Made by a program: the position numbers and the translations under genes
The notes under the pieces: generated by a model
Database searches by the model: none
Told to the model about the DNA's origin: nothing
Seen by the model: the letters and a program-made list of their open reading frames with translations, nothing else
Source: Takakia lepidozioides
Taxonomy: Eukaryota > Streptophyta > Takakiopsida > Takakiales > Takakiaceae
Assembly: GCA_030704615.1 (NCBI GenBank)
Contig: CM060731.1
Coordinates: forward strand, 72,022,756-72,086,755
Direction: 5' to 3'
DNA length: 64,000 nucleotides
In this document: positions 11,811 through 25,066 of the stretch, piece after piece
Layout: each line of letters opens with the position of its first letter
Numbering within the stretch: position 1 is the stretch's first letter

Positions 11811-14800
11811 TTAACTTGCAGGTTTCGCTTGCACTGGCTCATCCCCCTCAGGCGGAAAGCTACGCACAACATCAATGCAGTTCGTCTCAGCAAAATCCTC
11901 ACAACGTTCACCCCTCCCTCGATTGCTGCCAAATTCAGCATCATATCGAAGAGAAAAAGAAGAGCCTTTCGTGGAAGCCAGACCCTTCAGGCATTTGTGA
12001 TAGCTGAAATCAGAGACACTCCCATCCTTGCGAACCACAAAGAAGCAGCGTGATGTGGGATGGTTGGCATGGTGGTCCACCTGCCATGTCCCACATCAGC
12101 TGACTCCCTAACAAATTCTACTGAACCCATAATAGCTTGAGGCAGAAGATGTCTGTTAAAATGATACATCCACATTCATGCATTCTATCTTCTCGGAGGC
12201 CAGATGATCCCTGCTTCCAATCCACATGGTGGCTGCTAGGATTTAGTGGCATTCAAAAACATCTTGTGCACTTCTGTACCAAGTTTAGGGAGCAAAAGGT
12301 CACCTAAAATGATTTCACTTAAAAGGATGTCCATGACTCGTTTACACAGGATGCACACTCATCTTATTCCACTCAAATATTCACCGCAGTCATGTTTTCT
12401 CTTTAACTAGCATTACAACAAAAACAACACATCCCTCCATACACCAAAACAAGGAACAACAGTAAAGATCAGAGAAGGAAAGAAACTTTATAACATCCAC
12501 AAGGAAAGTATGGCAAATAAAGCAGCAGCCCAGCTATGTATCCCCGCAGTTTGAGGGGATTGGATAAATCACAACAAAGAGGAAAATGACATGGTCTGGA
12601 AGACTAGAAGGACAGGGCAGCCCACCTTTATGTAGTGCACACCACAACCCCTTTTGGCGGCACTGTCTGGATGATAGCACAAAACCTTGTCCAGGATCAG
12701 CCTTTGATGCTCTGCTACAAGCCTTTCCCCTACTTGGTACCTTGCATAAGTAATCATTTAAGTCCTTCAGTATGTAATCTTACACTCCAATCTGTCACAA
12801 TCTTTATGACACGGAACACTACATAAGAGCAATTAAGCTCCATAATCTGGCTGCTGACTATTCAACACAATGCACAGATGTTCAAGAGAGGACGGATAAA
12901 ATGCACACACCTTGAATGCAAAATATGTTGTACAGTGCGAACAAGGCTCGCCAAACTCTCCCATTCTTCACTTTGTCTTAGATGAACCCGTGAAGGCACA
13001 GCATGAGAGGCATCCCTCCTGGGTTTTCTGTTGGAAGAGACATCTGATAGGTTTACTGACAGCTGCAATTTCTGCTTTGACATCAAGCCTGACAAGGGTT
13101 GCAGGAAAGGTGACAGCCTGTGTATTGCTTCTTCAGTCACAGGCTTTTCACATTCAACTTCACTTTGTGAGCTTCGAATGGAAGGACCAAAATGAGGAGG
13201 GGTTGATTGGTCACAAGATGCAGGAGAAGCACGATCGTTTGTAGCCTGGAACGTTTTCCCCGTCAAACTATTTCCACATGTAGCTCCTGTGGAGCTTTGG
13301 ACATGAGCTGAGGATAGAGAAGGCCAACCAATAGTCTCTAATTTACTCCTCTCGCAAGGAGCTGCTTTGCCTGGATGCTCTGAAAAGCTAGAGCAAGGAC
13401 TGGAGGAGCCACTGCAAGCTTCTAATGTGGCTGTTGGTGTGTGGAATGATGAACAGCTTTCCTCAGGTGTGCCCGGTCTGAGCTCTGGTGCATTGCACAC
13501 TTGCAACGAGGAACAAGGTTCTTGGAGGATTGTTGTCTCTTCTACACCATGTGGTGGGGATGCAGGGGTGGCACAATTTTGCCGGCCCAGGCGTTCAGAG
13601 ACCGGAGTTCGTACGTGGCCAACCTTTACGTCCCATCCACTTACCCTCCTCTTACTGTTCTTCTTTCCAACTTCAGTGACATCATGAGAGTTCATGGTGG
13701 TTTTCCTTCTCTTCATGGGTACAGCTGCAGACAATGAACACCTACGATCAGCAGCAAACACTTTGGAGCCCAGAGACACATGTGGTGTAGAGCGAACGCC
13801 AAGAGCAAGGGACTCGCATGAGGCTGAGCGAAAACCCCTCTCAATCAGCATTTCAATTGGGCCAGGTACCAGTCCAGCATCGCATCTGCTTGGGAAAAGC
13901 ATTTTCACCATCCTATCAGCATCAGCTTCTGAATGGTGGCCCTCTTCCTCCGAATCCCTGTGATCCAGGACAGGTGAAGACTCGGTAGTCCCGGATGGTG
14001 ATTGGCACAGCGCGTCACTGACTTCACTGTGGTAGTCCAGATCTGGCATTGAAGCTGATGATGTACCGGGACATGTATGTGTCACTGGCCTACTGCTCAA
14101 ACCAGAGAGATAATCATGAAGGTCTACTCCCTTTTGTGATTGCAAGCAAGAATCGGCGGCGACCTGCAATCAACCAGCCCTTCACCTTTAATAGCTCAGA
14201 GACAAGGCTGCAAATTTGAATTAGATTATACAGAAACTGACATGGAGGGTCCCATCTGCACCAGATGGATCGGCTTACCCGTTCCTGCCAGAGAAGTTTG
14301 AAATCTGCTCCAGTTCCAACGAGAGCATTTTTACCCCAAACACATGCAGTCATCGCCCCTTTCATACTTTCACATGCACCCTCCTGTGCTGCCTCTACAA
14401 ACATATTTTTAGAGTCCTGCACATTAACAAAGAAATTTAGACATTTCGATCCTTCGTCATGCTTTCCACCAAACACACTTGGGTCACTCTTTTCTTTGCT
14501 ATTGATCACAAAGTGACAACAGGAACCACAGCGATGAAGTTGCCAGGCATTGGGCAGAGAGCAAACCCGAAATGCAGCCTTTGCAAATGGTGTGGAGATT
14601 GAGGTGCTTCGGCAGAATTTCTTATATCCTGCAAAGGTTGACCCGTTGAACTCTCCAGAGTAAGCCATCCTGTCTGCTATTAGCTTCAGATGCTCCAACT
14701 GTATGGGCTTGCCCATGCCATCTGCAGCTAATCTGAGTCTCTGTCATAGGATCAAAGAGGCCTTTTTAGACCAGCATTACATGCAAGGTAACTATGTGAA

Positions 14801-17800
14801 AAGTGACTGAGACCTACTCTCTCTGTTGCCTTCCATGAATATCATAACCACTAGGACGAACAGACAAAGCTGTACCTGTAGGAGAACTTGGTAGGCAGCC
14901 TCGACACCCAAGCTTCGGTTGATTTCCTGAATGCTGTAGGGCATGCACCGCTGCCAGTCCAGTGTCTCCATGATGGGTAGGCATGCCTCTTTCACAATTT
15001 CCCATGCCTTGCCCCATGTTCTGCATCCAGCATTTCTGATAGAAACCGCAACTACTAGCTCACCCTTCATTGGCTTCCATTGTCGACCAGAGGAACAAAT
15101 CACGGTGGAACTGGGGTCCCATGCGCTATCTTCCCATGTAATACATACAGATTGGATTCTTTCATCGCCTGCTGGGACAGCGAATCTGTCAAGTGCAGAA
15201 TGACAAGACAGCTTGACTTGGACATTGAGCCCAAACAAAAACAATAATGACTAGAGCTGAATCAGTTCGGGTTTCATATGATAGGCGAGAAGAGGGGATG
15301 GAACAAGTTAACTGGAAGGCCATCCACAACCAAGAAACTTGTGTTACATGATCACAATCAATGGTACCCAACCACATTCTAGCACGGAGGTAAATGAATG
15401 CAAGCCCAAAACAAAACTATCAAGAAACTATGTAAACCATCCTTCAGATGTAGAATATATGACCATCAGGAGCAGGCAGCTGGTGCTTCCTGGGGTCCAA
15501 GAACTTAATATTTTCAATAAGGGGCCTCTCAGATCAAGCTGTGAAATAGTGATTAGTTGATTAATTGCATCAGATAGACCGGTCTCCTTAAACACACACC
15601 TTTGACAGTGGTCTGAAGAATGATTGGGAGCATAATATTTTTCATTGACTCCAGCACAGTTGACATGTGCTCCTCGTACTCTTTATCATCATAAGAAGCC
15701 ACAGAGCTTGGCAAGTCTGAGAAAAAACGGATGCATGGCCCCAGCTTTTCTACTTCGGTAGAAGGGGGCGTCAAGTGACATTTATCACTGTAGAACCACA
15801 TAGTAACAAAGGTCAGTTATTCACTGTTTTCTGCTCCCAGCAGTAACACCCACCATGCTATGCTTTATGCAAATACTCTCTGATAAGCTTTTCGTGCTAC
15901 TTGGTGTGGCACATAACACCATTGTAAGGACAGAAATCAACATGCTTTGATCCAAGTATGAGCAACCGAGGTAATGTGCGAGTGAAGCAGACATGATGAG
16001 AGGACAAAAAATGAAGCATAGTTGACCTAGAGGAGAAGATGAGGCAATGAAAGGCCTCTTTCGCAGAGAATTTTCGCTCAAGTCGATGGAGGATCATCGC
16101 TACCGATATTTGCTCTTGTCTCAGTTCCTCCTGCACAAGCAACTAGCAAATGATGAGCACCCAAAATATTTGTAGTACACAATAACAAATGAGACACTGA
16201 AAGCCACCACTTTCTAGAAGGTTGACTCCTGCTGAAGCAAGTGTAACTTATGGTGTCACTTCATCCCCAAGGGCTACTGCCTTCCGTTTGGAAGTTGGAC
16301 ACCTTCTAATGGCTGTAACTGGGGCAAACCTCCCCCAAGGACTCCCGAGGTACCCACATCTTCCGTGTCTGGTTGACCCAGCGACCCCCTTTTTATAGCT
16401 GGGTTGGCTATGATGGGTGACATCCAACATACACCTGCTTTCAACTGCCCTAACCACTGGGCCATCTGTTGGATGCTGCCACTTTCTATATTTACAGCCA
16501 ATGTGAAGATTTCTTGCAAATTCTAATCTGCACAGCGGCAGGATTACCTCAGAGAGGTGTATATGACCAACCCACGGTGAGCTTCTCTTTGTCATCCCAA
16601 TGCCCCGCCCTTTGCTCTTGACCTTCTGGTACCTACATGGTAGGCAAATATGAGTTAGTCATTGCACATTGCTCAAAATTAATATGTTTGAAGTGAAACA
16701 GCAAAGTCATTCAGATCGAGAAGACACAGATCAAACCTTCCTAAGGGAACCTTTCCAGACATCCCGTTCCACTGCCGCAGGGCTGTTTCTGTTGCTTCTA
16801 CAGCTTTAGAAGTGATAGAGACAAGCTAGCCTTCTAAATAAGGAGAGCAACATATATGGAATGTAGTAAGCCACCATACTCAATTATAGTGGTCAAGGTA
16901 ACCCTGTCAAGAGTGACTGCCTTCAAATGCTCTTTTACTTTGATGGCTCCTCGCTCTTGGCCATTTTGCCTATTGCAGAGTCCAGGAGGTAGTCTCAGGA
17001 GGATCCGTCGGTCAACAGACTGCATTGTTGCATGTGACCTGAGGCTTTCCTGCCAATAAACAAATTGAACCCCAAATAAGAGAGAATATTCTGGCCAGCA
17101 AGAAAAGATGCTTCTGCTATTTCCTCCCTCCTATACATACTATACTAAAGCACTATGCTGACAGGAAGACCAAAGCTCAGGAACACGCTTGGGGAGCAAT
17201 ACTTCATGGGCCTGCTTAGGTGCATGTTATCACTATCACGCCTAGATGTTATCTTACATACTATCACCATTCATACAGATGAAACTCACATCAGCTCAAC
17301 GACTAGCTACCTTCCCATATTCACATGTAATCAAGACACATAATCTTGACAGACTGTCAATTGGCATGGAGATCAGCAGAACTTGATGAAGAAAATAACA
17401 TTCGTACTTTTAAGAGCTGCAGGGGCCCAATTTCCTTGGCCCCAATCATATGCGGCGAGTCCAATTTGAGCTGATAGGCTGGCTCAGCTATAGCAGTAGC
17501 AGCTAATACCCCAACAGCTTCACCTGCTGGGGCCTGTGGAGTCTCAGAGCCAACCCTTAAGCCACCATATTGAAACTGGATAATGTGACGTCCTTGTAGG
17601 TCACGGATAGTCCCATCATAGCCCACATGCAGGTCTCGCATGAATAACAAAAGATTATTCAGTAGAGCATTGGGTTCCTCAACACCTGCACGTTGTATAC
17701 CATACCGTGAAGCAATTGCATGTATGAAGAACTGTAGAGGGCTCAGGCCATCCACGTAAGATTTCGAAATTATTCCTCTTGATTCCCAGTATCCAGATAG

Positions 17801-20800
17801 AGGCACTCCATGGGCTTCATGCCAGAGTAAGTCAGTAATAGTGCAACTTTCCAAATTCCTTAATGGCATTTGACAGTTAAGAAGCTTGTCACCAGAGGCC
17901 AGTAACTCCTCCCCCTTGTACAGTTGGAGTCCCAAGCATACAGTTTGCTGGACCAATTTATTGAAAGACCCTTTACTTCCCGCCTTGATCATCACAAGAA
18001 GAGAGTTATCATGGACCCTATAATCTTTAGCCAAGTCCTCAATCCTTCGACTAAAAATACTGTTAAATCCTGATATGGCCACTTTTTGCAAGGCTTTCAC
18101 TTGCTTCTGGCTTCTATTATTCCCTAGAAACAGACCCAAGCTTCCTTGACACACGGTGTCCACTGAAAATCCTCTTCTGCCCATTGGATGACTCCAGAGT
18201 TCCTGCTTCTGAACCTGTGGATCTAATATAAGCACTTTTAGTAGTGCTTCTCGATTGGCTCTAATGAGCTCTTCCTGCATCCTCTTCAGCATCTGTTGTC
18301 GAGAGTACACGTCTCTAGCTAACTGAAAATCCAATAGCCCCACACTAAAACCATGTGCAAACAGCCACTGATTTGAGAGTGCTTGAGCACAGTTAAGATG
18401 ATTTAGGGCTGCACTTGGACCTGCAATGTCACTTATAGAGCACACAATTCCATCTGTTGAGTTGTCAAGCCAGTCAGATACACCACTACAGACTAAAAGC
18501 TCACCATTGCTAACTAGGACACCCTTGTCCGAATGCTTTGGATGTTTTCGATGTGCCAGTCTGTAATTTATACCCGCCGGTAGCGTCATGCTGAAAAGCT
18601 GTGCTCCTGTCCAGAATGGCCCTCGCCCACTTGGTGACTTGACAATGGCTGGGATGGGCAATAGCTTGGACAACCACATCCTGTGCTGGCACATTTCAAT
18701 CTTATCCAAGAAGACGTGTGAACTAGTCATAAGATGCACCCCAAGCCGACTGTCCTCCGTCAGACTACTGTTGGCTTGCCCACTTTGTGGAGAGATCAGT
18801 TGGTCAGGTACATTCATAAGCTCGCGAAGTTCAGCCATGGCCTCAGCAGATTGAGGAACAAACACATGCATTGCATCCCCATCAAAGTCAGCTTGGAATG
18901 GAGCACAAATGAGAGGGTTGATAGCAAACGTTGAGCTTGAGTGCATACGCACGCGTAGAGCCATTAACGAATGCTTATGAAGTGAGGGTGGCCTGTTGAC
19001 AATGACCAAGTCGCCCTCTTTGAGATGACGATGAACCAAGTCACCAATCTCGAGAGACATCTCTTCAGAAGTGGTTCTGAGCTCAACTTTCATACTTCCT
19101 CTGACATACCTGACTGCACCTGTTCTCATAAAATGTGGATGAGGACCATTTTTCACGTAGTGCTGCAAACGGTTGTGATTCCTGTGAGTCACTCTCTCAG
19201 GAATCGTCAGATGACCCACCATATCCAGAGGAATAGATATTTCTTCGATCAGAATGGAAGGATCACCAATTATCACACAACGTGCAGATGCATCATTGCG
19301 TTTCGCAAGAACAAGACCCTTCATCAGTTTCTCTTCTTTCAGTGGCCCCTGGTCAGGATTCATTGTTTGCAGGCCTCTCTCCATCTGCAGTCAGAAGAGC
19401 ATAGATCAAAAGCAGCATTCGTTCCCGTCACTATATTTTCATGTTTCCTGCTGACAAAAAGTCACCACAAATACTCTACTTAATTAAACAAACCATTGGC
19501 CTGCATTTGAAGGGTACATTTCTGTGTTCATGTCTGGCCATACCTTACAACCCATGAAGTAGCGTGCAACCAAAGATTGGAGCTCCATGACTTCACTCTT
19601 AGAAGCTGCAAAGTGTGGCTTGCCAGCCCTCCCACTCTGAATGGCTCTGATCTTCACTGACAGTGCCTCAAGTCGTTTATGCTGATCATCCTGATTGCAT
19701 AAAAACCACTGGTTAATTACAAGGATAAGGGATACTGAAGTAGCACAAAAGCATCAACCCACCTCCTCAGAACAAGTGGAACCCACTCAATATTTGTAGC
19801 TCATAAAGCCTCAGGCCATCTGACGAAGGTGGCCTGCAAGCTTCTCCTAAGAATTTAAGGTGTGGAATTTGTCCTGCATAGTTCTGAGAGCACTCTCATA
19901 CTTTGCACAATGGGAAAAAAATGAAGGAAGCGGAGATTTCAAGGGTGTGAAAAGAAGGGGCTGCTTTCGAATTGAGACACACGTAGCAGTCTGATTAATG
20001 CTGTTCCCAAGGGGCTTACGTGAGAAAGATTTCAAAGCAGAATCAAGCCCACAGGTTGCCACAGACACCTTTAGTCCACTTTGACAAGTCTCCAAAAGTG
20101 GCCATACTATTTAAGACTTACCCAGATGTGAACTGGGGCACTCTTCCTAAGTCTGTACATAAACAATCATCACAGCCTGATCTGACATGTACACTGGGGA
20201 AATTTCTAGATGCTGTGAACATACCGATTGGAATTCTTGGAGGGAGACGAGCTTTGAATCTCTCTCCTTCACACGGAGACAGCTGGGTGGTACAGGCAGA
20301 CTGCGAAGAATAAGAGCCTCTGGCCGTGCCACCAGCTCATGCATGCCTAGCCTCCTTATCACTTCTGCCGGAATTCGCTCCAGAATCTTGTAAGCCTTTT
20401 AGAAGAATTTTAGAGGTTAGTCTTCTTTCAAAACGTCCACTAGGTAAAACACTTGATAGTTCTCCCAACAAAAAAAAAAGTCTATGCCCCACTTCATTCC
20501 CACCTGTGACATACAAAACAGCACTGACATGGTGTAAGAAGGAAGACTCTTGCCGAAGCAAGCGTAACTTATGATCTCACTTCACCCCAAAGGGCTATTG
20601 CCTTCCGTTTGGAAGGGGGACATCTTCTATTGGCAGTAACCGCGGCAACGCGGTTGCCCAACCCTCCCCCAAGGACTCGGAAGTCCCTGGGTACCCACAC
20701 ACAATGTAACCGGTTGACCCAGGTACTCTCCTTTTATGGCTGGGTTGGCCATTATGGGTGACATCCAACATACACCTATGTGGCTTTGAACCCATGACCA

Positions 20801-23195
20801 CTTGTAAGGCGGCATTGTGCCCTAACCACTCGGCCATCTGTTGGATGCTGACATGGTGTCTATACAGAAAAACAATTGCAAGAGGATTAGAAACACAACC
20901 TCAAAGGGAAATAGGAACCTAGTTTCTTTGTGGCCTCCGGGGTGTCCATCCACGAAATTCCAGTAATCTGATGGAAGTGTGTCATCCTTGATGTCAACTA
21001 TCATCTCAATTGTCTCAGACCTCTCCTGATCCTCCTTCTTGATCAACTTTAGGATCAAACCTGGATAGCGACCATCGGGATCCTTGATATTTGCCTGCCA
21101 CAACACAAACCCCACTTCTGATTAGGTTTATTGAGCTTGCTTGACATCGACTTTTTACAATGTTCATAAAAGCTCCCAACAGCAAGACATGGACTCAACA
21201 AAACCTAAGTAACCAGGTCGCAAACTTTGACCTACAAATATCACCACTTACTACAGGAACCAAGAGCTTTTGATCAACTCACTCCACAATATTTGCAGCC
21301 ATCTTCAAGGTTGTCTGAAGTGTCAGATGTGCCACAGGTGCTTGGCACAGACGTCATATATTTGGCTGTCTTTGATTTGGCAGCCTGCGCAACAGGTGCC
21401 AATCTGTATTAGAGATGGAATTCTTGCAGTTGCCCGCCCCATGCAGCTTTTATTCTCTTCATACACATGAATCAATGACTTTCTGCTTCAGCTCTTCAAA
21501 TACAGTAGGCAGCATACCTTTTGGTGTTTCGCATCAGGGGTAAGTTTATCAGCAGATTTCACTTTCAGCCGAGACCTCCTCTTTAGCCTCGAAAACATCA
21601 GAGGAGTGTCCTCGTCAGAAGATATATCAATGACAGCTGTGACATGGGTTTTGCGTTCTATTCTTTTGACTTGATGGTTGTTTTGATGAAGATTCTCAGC
21701 TTGTTCATGTGTGCTGCCACTCTTTACTCGATCCGTTCCTTTGATGATTGGCACATATCCCTCATCCAAATCAAGTAGACACTTGGGCCCCTACAGTTTA
21801 ACCACATTCCTTGTTAATCACGACTGCATGAGAAAATGCTGTTGAGTGTTTTAGATTGTGCACAGATTCTTAGTGTTAACTGCATGGATCCATTACTCTC
21901 ACACTTCAGCAATTAAAAAACAAGTCAGCCTCCTTTGATATGACAGACGATGCAGTCCAAGATGCTTCCTGCCTCCATAAAGTTCTATTACTCAAATCTC
22001 AGCACGGAGTGCGGTACAACAAAAGCAACATTTCAAATGTCCTATGTCTTTTAGCTGATATAGCCAACAGTACCATTGCCCTTCTAGTTGTTTTTGAGAA
22101 TAAAGAGGGACTCCATTGTGTTTTTAAGGGTAAAGGGCAACAGAATGAAGGGAAGACAAGCACCTTCTTCTCCTTGTATCTGTAGCATGCAACACATATT
22201 TGTGACAGAATCTTATGTACAAGGCGTACATGAAGTGGGTGATATACTGGCATCGGAAGAGTTATGTGTCCAAAATGTCCTGGGTCAGCAATGCAATAGT
22301 GTGAGAGGAAATGCAAGCTGGGTAACCCGGTACAGCAGAGGAAAAATATGAGTACATCAGCACACCTTGAGCTTCTCTAAATTAAATTTGTCAGGTGGCC
22401 AATGTGTGAAGAAGAAAGCATATGCTGGGCATGTCAACATCAAGTATATAAAAGTCAGATTATTCAATCAAAGTCTCAATTGAAGACTTGGGATGTGCAG
22501 ACAAACTGAACAAGCAATAGAAGACAGTCAACTATTAGACCTGCATACCTTCACAGTTGCCAGGCTTCCCAGCACTGCAAGTGCCACACCGAGCCACATT
22601 GCCTAGTACTGCATGCAACCCAAGCCGAGGATCCCAGAGATCCTTTCTTCTTTCTATAGACTGGCTCCTCTCAAACACCGACACCTTCAGCTGCAGCAAA
22701 GTAGCAATGTACAGGGCATCAACAGCTGTCCACATCTTCCACTTTTTGTGGCTGGCTTGAGGCAACATTATCAACAAACCCCCCCAACCCCCACACAGTC
22801 TCTTTCCTTTAAAAGTGTTTCAAGTGGCCAAAAAAGAGTTGACACCCAACACATTCCCAGGTTTCATCCACTAGTAGCATCGATTGAGAAGATGATCCAT
22901 TCAACATGAGCGAAAAACTTGGCAGCTCTCCGAACCAGAGCCTTTGATTTCAGACATCCTACAAAACAATCCGGAATACTCTTACTTGCGGAAAATTCGT
23001 CACAGCACAGCATATAGACGACACGGATGAGCTTTCAGCCCTGTAGAACATTCACACCCCTCACCTTGAAAGCATCGTAAACGAAACAGGACAAGTTTGG
23101 CTGCTTACAATGTCCTCGTTGGTCATTAGCCCAAACTGAATTCCAGTCAAATCCGCCAGTGGTGGCTCTCCAGCCCCCGGCTCCGAAAGCTCCAT
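11811..23195 (-). CDS. NRPD1: DNA-directed RNA polymerase IV largest subunit
   Basis: Catalytic subunit of Pol IV, the plant nuclear polymerase that makes short precursors of 24-nt siRNAs for RNA-directed DNA methylation. Twenty exons join in phase into 2,021 residues: 23195-23109, 22690-22549, 22279-22164, 21790-21518, 21384-21283, 21094-20900, 20395-20225, 19690-19544, 19384-17408, 17049-16875, 16797-16737, 16632-16548, 16130-16027, 15787-15600, 15168-14876, 14740-14567, 14416-14279, 14163-12911, 12740-12626, 12080-11811. The N-terminal clamp has CGTCSAGKPGNCEGHFGHI; a CKYCG zinc pair follows in exon 5. The metal-binding DFDGD lies at 18889-18875 in a 1,977-bp exon. The C-terminus carries a DeCL domain (HPTSRCFFVVRKDGS, DFSYHKC). 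GDPS, PWVGHIHLSE and the lack of WG/GW arrays favour NRPD1 over NRPE1. The Ser-rich 417-codon exon before DeCL is an unusual extension. Confidence 0.88.
16217..16478 (-). mobile_element. tRNA-derived SINE in an NRPD1 intron (copy 1)
   Basis: The insertion is flanked by a 10-bp direct repeat CCACTTTCTA (16207-16216 and 16479-16488), the expected target-site duplication. Read on the minus strand, it begins with GCATCCAACAGATGGCCCAG and a tRNA-like head (A-box region GGCCCAGTGGTTAGGGCA). This copy has lost the B-box part of the head. It then shares its body (TGTATGTTGGATGTCACCC) and tail with the copies at 20536 and 39083. It lies between exons 12 and 13, in the sense orientation of the gene. 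Confidence 0.82.
20536..20847 (-). mobile_element. tRNA-derived SINE in an NRPD1 intron (copy 2)
   Basis: This is the most complete copy of the family. It is bracketed by a perfect 12-bp duplication CTGACATGGTGT (20524-20535 and 20848-20859). On the minus strand the head reads GATGGCCGAGTGGTTAGGGC (A box) and then GGGTTCAAAGCC (B box), as in leucine- or serine-type tRNAs. The tRNA-unrelated body ends in a tail with ATCATAAGTTACGCTTGC. It lies between exons 6 and 7 of NRPD1 in the sense orientation. The intact duplication implies a fairly young insertion. Confidence 0.87.
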
Positions 23196-23424
23196 GAGCC
23201 CGAAAACTCACCAACGTACCCAATTCAATACGCCACACTACCCAATTCACATAGAGCTTGCAGACGATCGCTCACACAGACAAATCCCAATTCCCCCCTC
23301 CCCCACCACACCGATCAACACTCGCAGAAGGCATTACGGAATAACATGGGACAAACGCCAGCGACTATCAACTCAAGATAGTTGTCAAGCCCGAGGACAC
23401 AATCAATGCCCCCTCGATGCTTGG

Positions 23425-23453
23425 CACGTGCTAAGTGTGCGAGTTGTCACGTG
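23425..23453. promoter_or_regulatory. Pair of G-boxes upstream of NRPD1
   Basis: Two CACGTG palindromes lie at 23425-23430 and 23448-23453, about 230-260 bp upstream of the NRPD1 start codon. Two G-boxes 23 bp apart (about two helical turns) are a plausible bZIP/bHLH binding module. The position and spacing are seen; the function is inferred. Confidence 0.4.
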
Positions 23454-24896
23454 AGCAACGTCCTTGCTCGCACTTTTCCTCTCCTCCTGCCCACTGCATG
23501 CCCCCACCTTCCACCCCGGATCCCACCCAATCCTTCCCATTCCTCATCAATCTCCCACAACCCAACTCCCCAAATACCACCACTCCGCCAACTATCCCAC
23601 TATCACCTGGAGGCGATCCTCCACAGATATTTCTCGCACACATCCACCCCCACCACCACCCTCCTTCCCTTCTTCCCTTCCATGCATCTGCAACACATCT
23701 CGCAGCGGATTTGAAGCAGCAAGGAGGCAAGCGTGCAGGTAGGCAGAGAGACTTCAGAGACCGAGCCCCACTTCCTATGCACTTTGCTCTAGTGTCTATA
23801 GTGGTGTGCAGGATCTGGCAGAGGCATGGCTGCCCAGCCTCTTGCTCTTCTTCTCTGTGGGCCCTCTACGGCAGCCAAATATACACAGACCCATCATGCA
23901 CATTCCCTTCCATCCATCCAAATTCCCAGGATTCATCTCTTTTCAATGGTATTCATCCTTCTTTCATGATTATACAATAACAGTGGTGATTTGTCAGTTG
24001 TCCCTGCCTCTAAATACAGGATAGATGTGCTCCTGTACCCTCAACTAAAGGGGGAGTTATGTAGCCCATAAATGGGTGACTGCCCCATAAAGTTTGAGAT
24101 AGGGACTCCCGGACCTGCCCAGGTGTCCTCTCACCTCTCAACCATCAATAGCTCATGGAGTGTGTCTAGCTTGGTCGTTTAGTAACGGAAATATATACTT
24201 CTCCCATACTGGTTGGCATCACAACTGAACCTCCCTGAGTTCTGGCCGCGGAACTTGAAAGGCCCATAACTTGCAGAGCCATGAAACTGAAGGCATCATG
24301 AGACGTGCCGCCTCAAAAATTCCTGAAACAACATTCCACCGAGGACTCATCCCCAAGGAAGCGTAAATTATAGTGTCTCCGTTCAGCTTGCCGAAGTAGG
24401 AGTGGGGAGATTTATAGCATATTAGTGAATAGGTCCGAGGAGTTGCTTCAACCTCCCCATAGTCCACAAAACTCAAAGGATCAATATACGACGGTTTGGC
24501 ACATCGACAGACAAATAACTTAAAAGCGTTTGGTCTGTGATCTTATGAACGGGTTCTAGGGAGAACATTTTGCAGCATATATAACCCACCAAGCTTCAGA
24601 AGTTTTGAAGTTGTTTTGATTGTGGCCGGGGACTTGTCAAGGATTGGCCGCGCTAGAATGTCACTTGGACTGGTTCAATCCATGGAATCCAAAGGGAATG
24701 TGATATGAGATTTTTTAGATTAGAGCTACCCTGCCCGGGATTTTTCATTCCACCACATAGAGGGTCTCTAACGCTCACCTGCCGTTGGTTGGCTGACCTG
24801 GGGTCCCATGCTGCCATGCAGGGGGGTTCAAATAGCCACCCTTGTATACCCTTTAACCAGGGTTAGTCATGGGGCAGCCCAAACCCAAATAAAGTA

Positions 24897-25066
24897 TGTC
24901 ACCTCGCAAAGGAAGCCTAACTAAACTATGGTGTCTCTTGACCCAACAAGGGCGGCAGGAAGGTGGACACTAGACACCTTTGTGACACCAATTGGTGGAT
25001 TGAACCCACAACCACTTCCGAGGTGGCATGTGCCATTCCCACTGGGCTACAACTTGGTTGTCCCAA
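24897..25066 (-). mobile_element. Second tRNA-derived SINE-like element
   Basis: On the minus strand a head reads GTTGTAGCCCAGTGGGAATG (A-box type), followed about 35 bases later by GTGGGTTCAATCCACC (B-box type). It then runs into a tail with GACACCATAGTTTAG. That tail resembles the tail of the SINEs in NRPD1 (GTGACACCATAAGTTAC type), although the tRNA-like head is different. This suggests two SINE families that share a 3' end, probably recognised by the same LINE. No target-site duplication was found. Confidence 0.55.

Noticed and set aside
11513-11944. 143-codon minus-strand frame overlapping the NRPD1 end
   Set aside because: It is in a different frame from the DeCL domain exon, which has clear homology.
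20595-20837. 80-codon minus-strand frame starting MAEWLGHN
   Set aside because: It is a chance translation of the SINE; similar frames occur in the other SINE copies.
11811-23195. Assignment of the polymerase subunit to NRPE1 (Pol V)
   Set aside because: No WG/GW repeat platform or QS-rich tail was seen. Motifs such as GDPS and PWVGHIHLSE, and the continuity of DeCL, fit NRPD1 better.
23431-23980. Long Pro/His/Ser-rich frames upstream of NRPD1
   Set aside because: C-rich DNA opens all frames on both strands. No splice partner or family was seen, and the stretch probably belongs to the promoter region.
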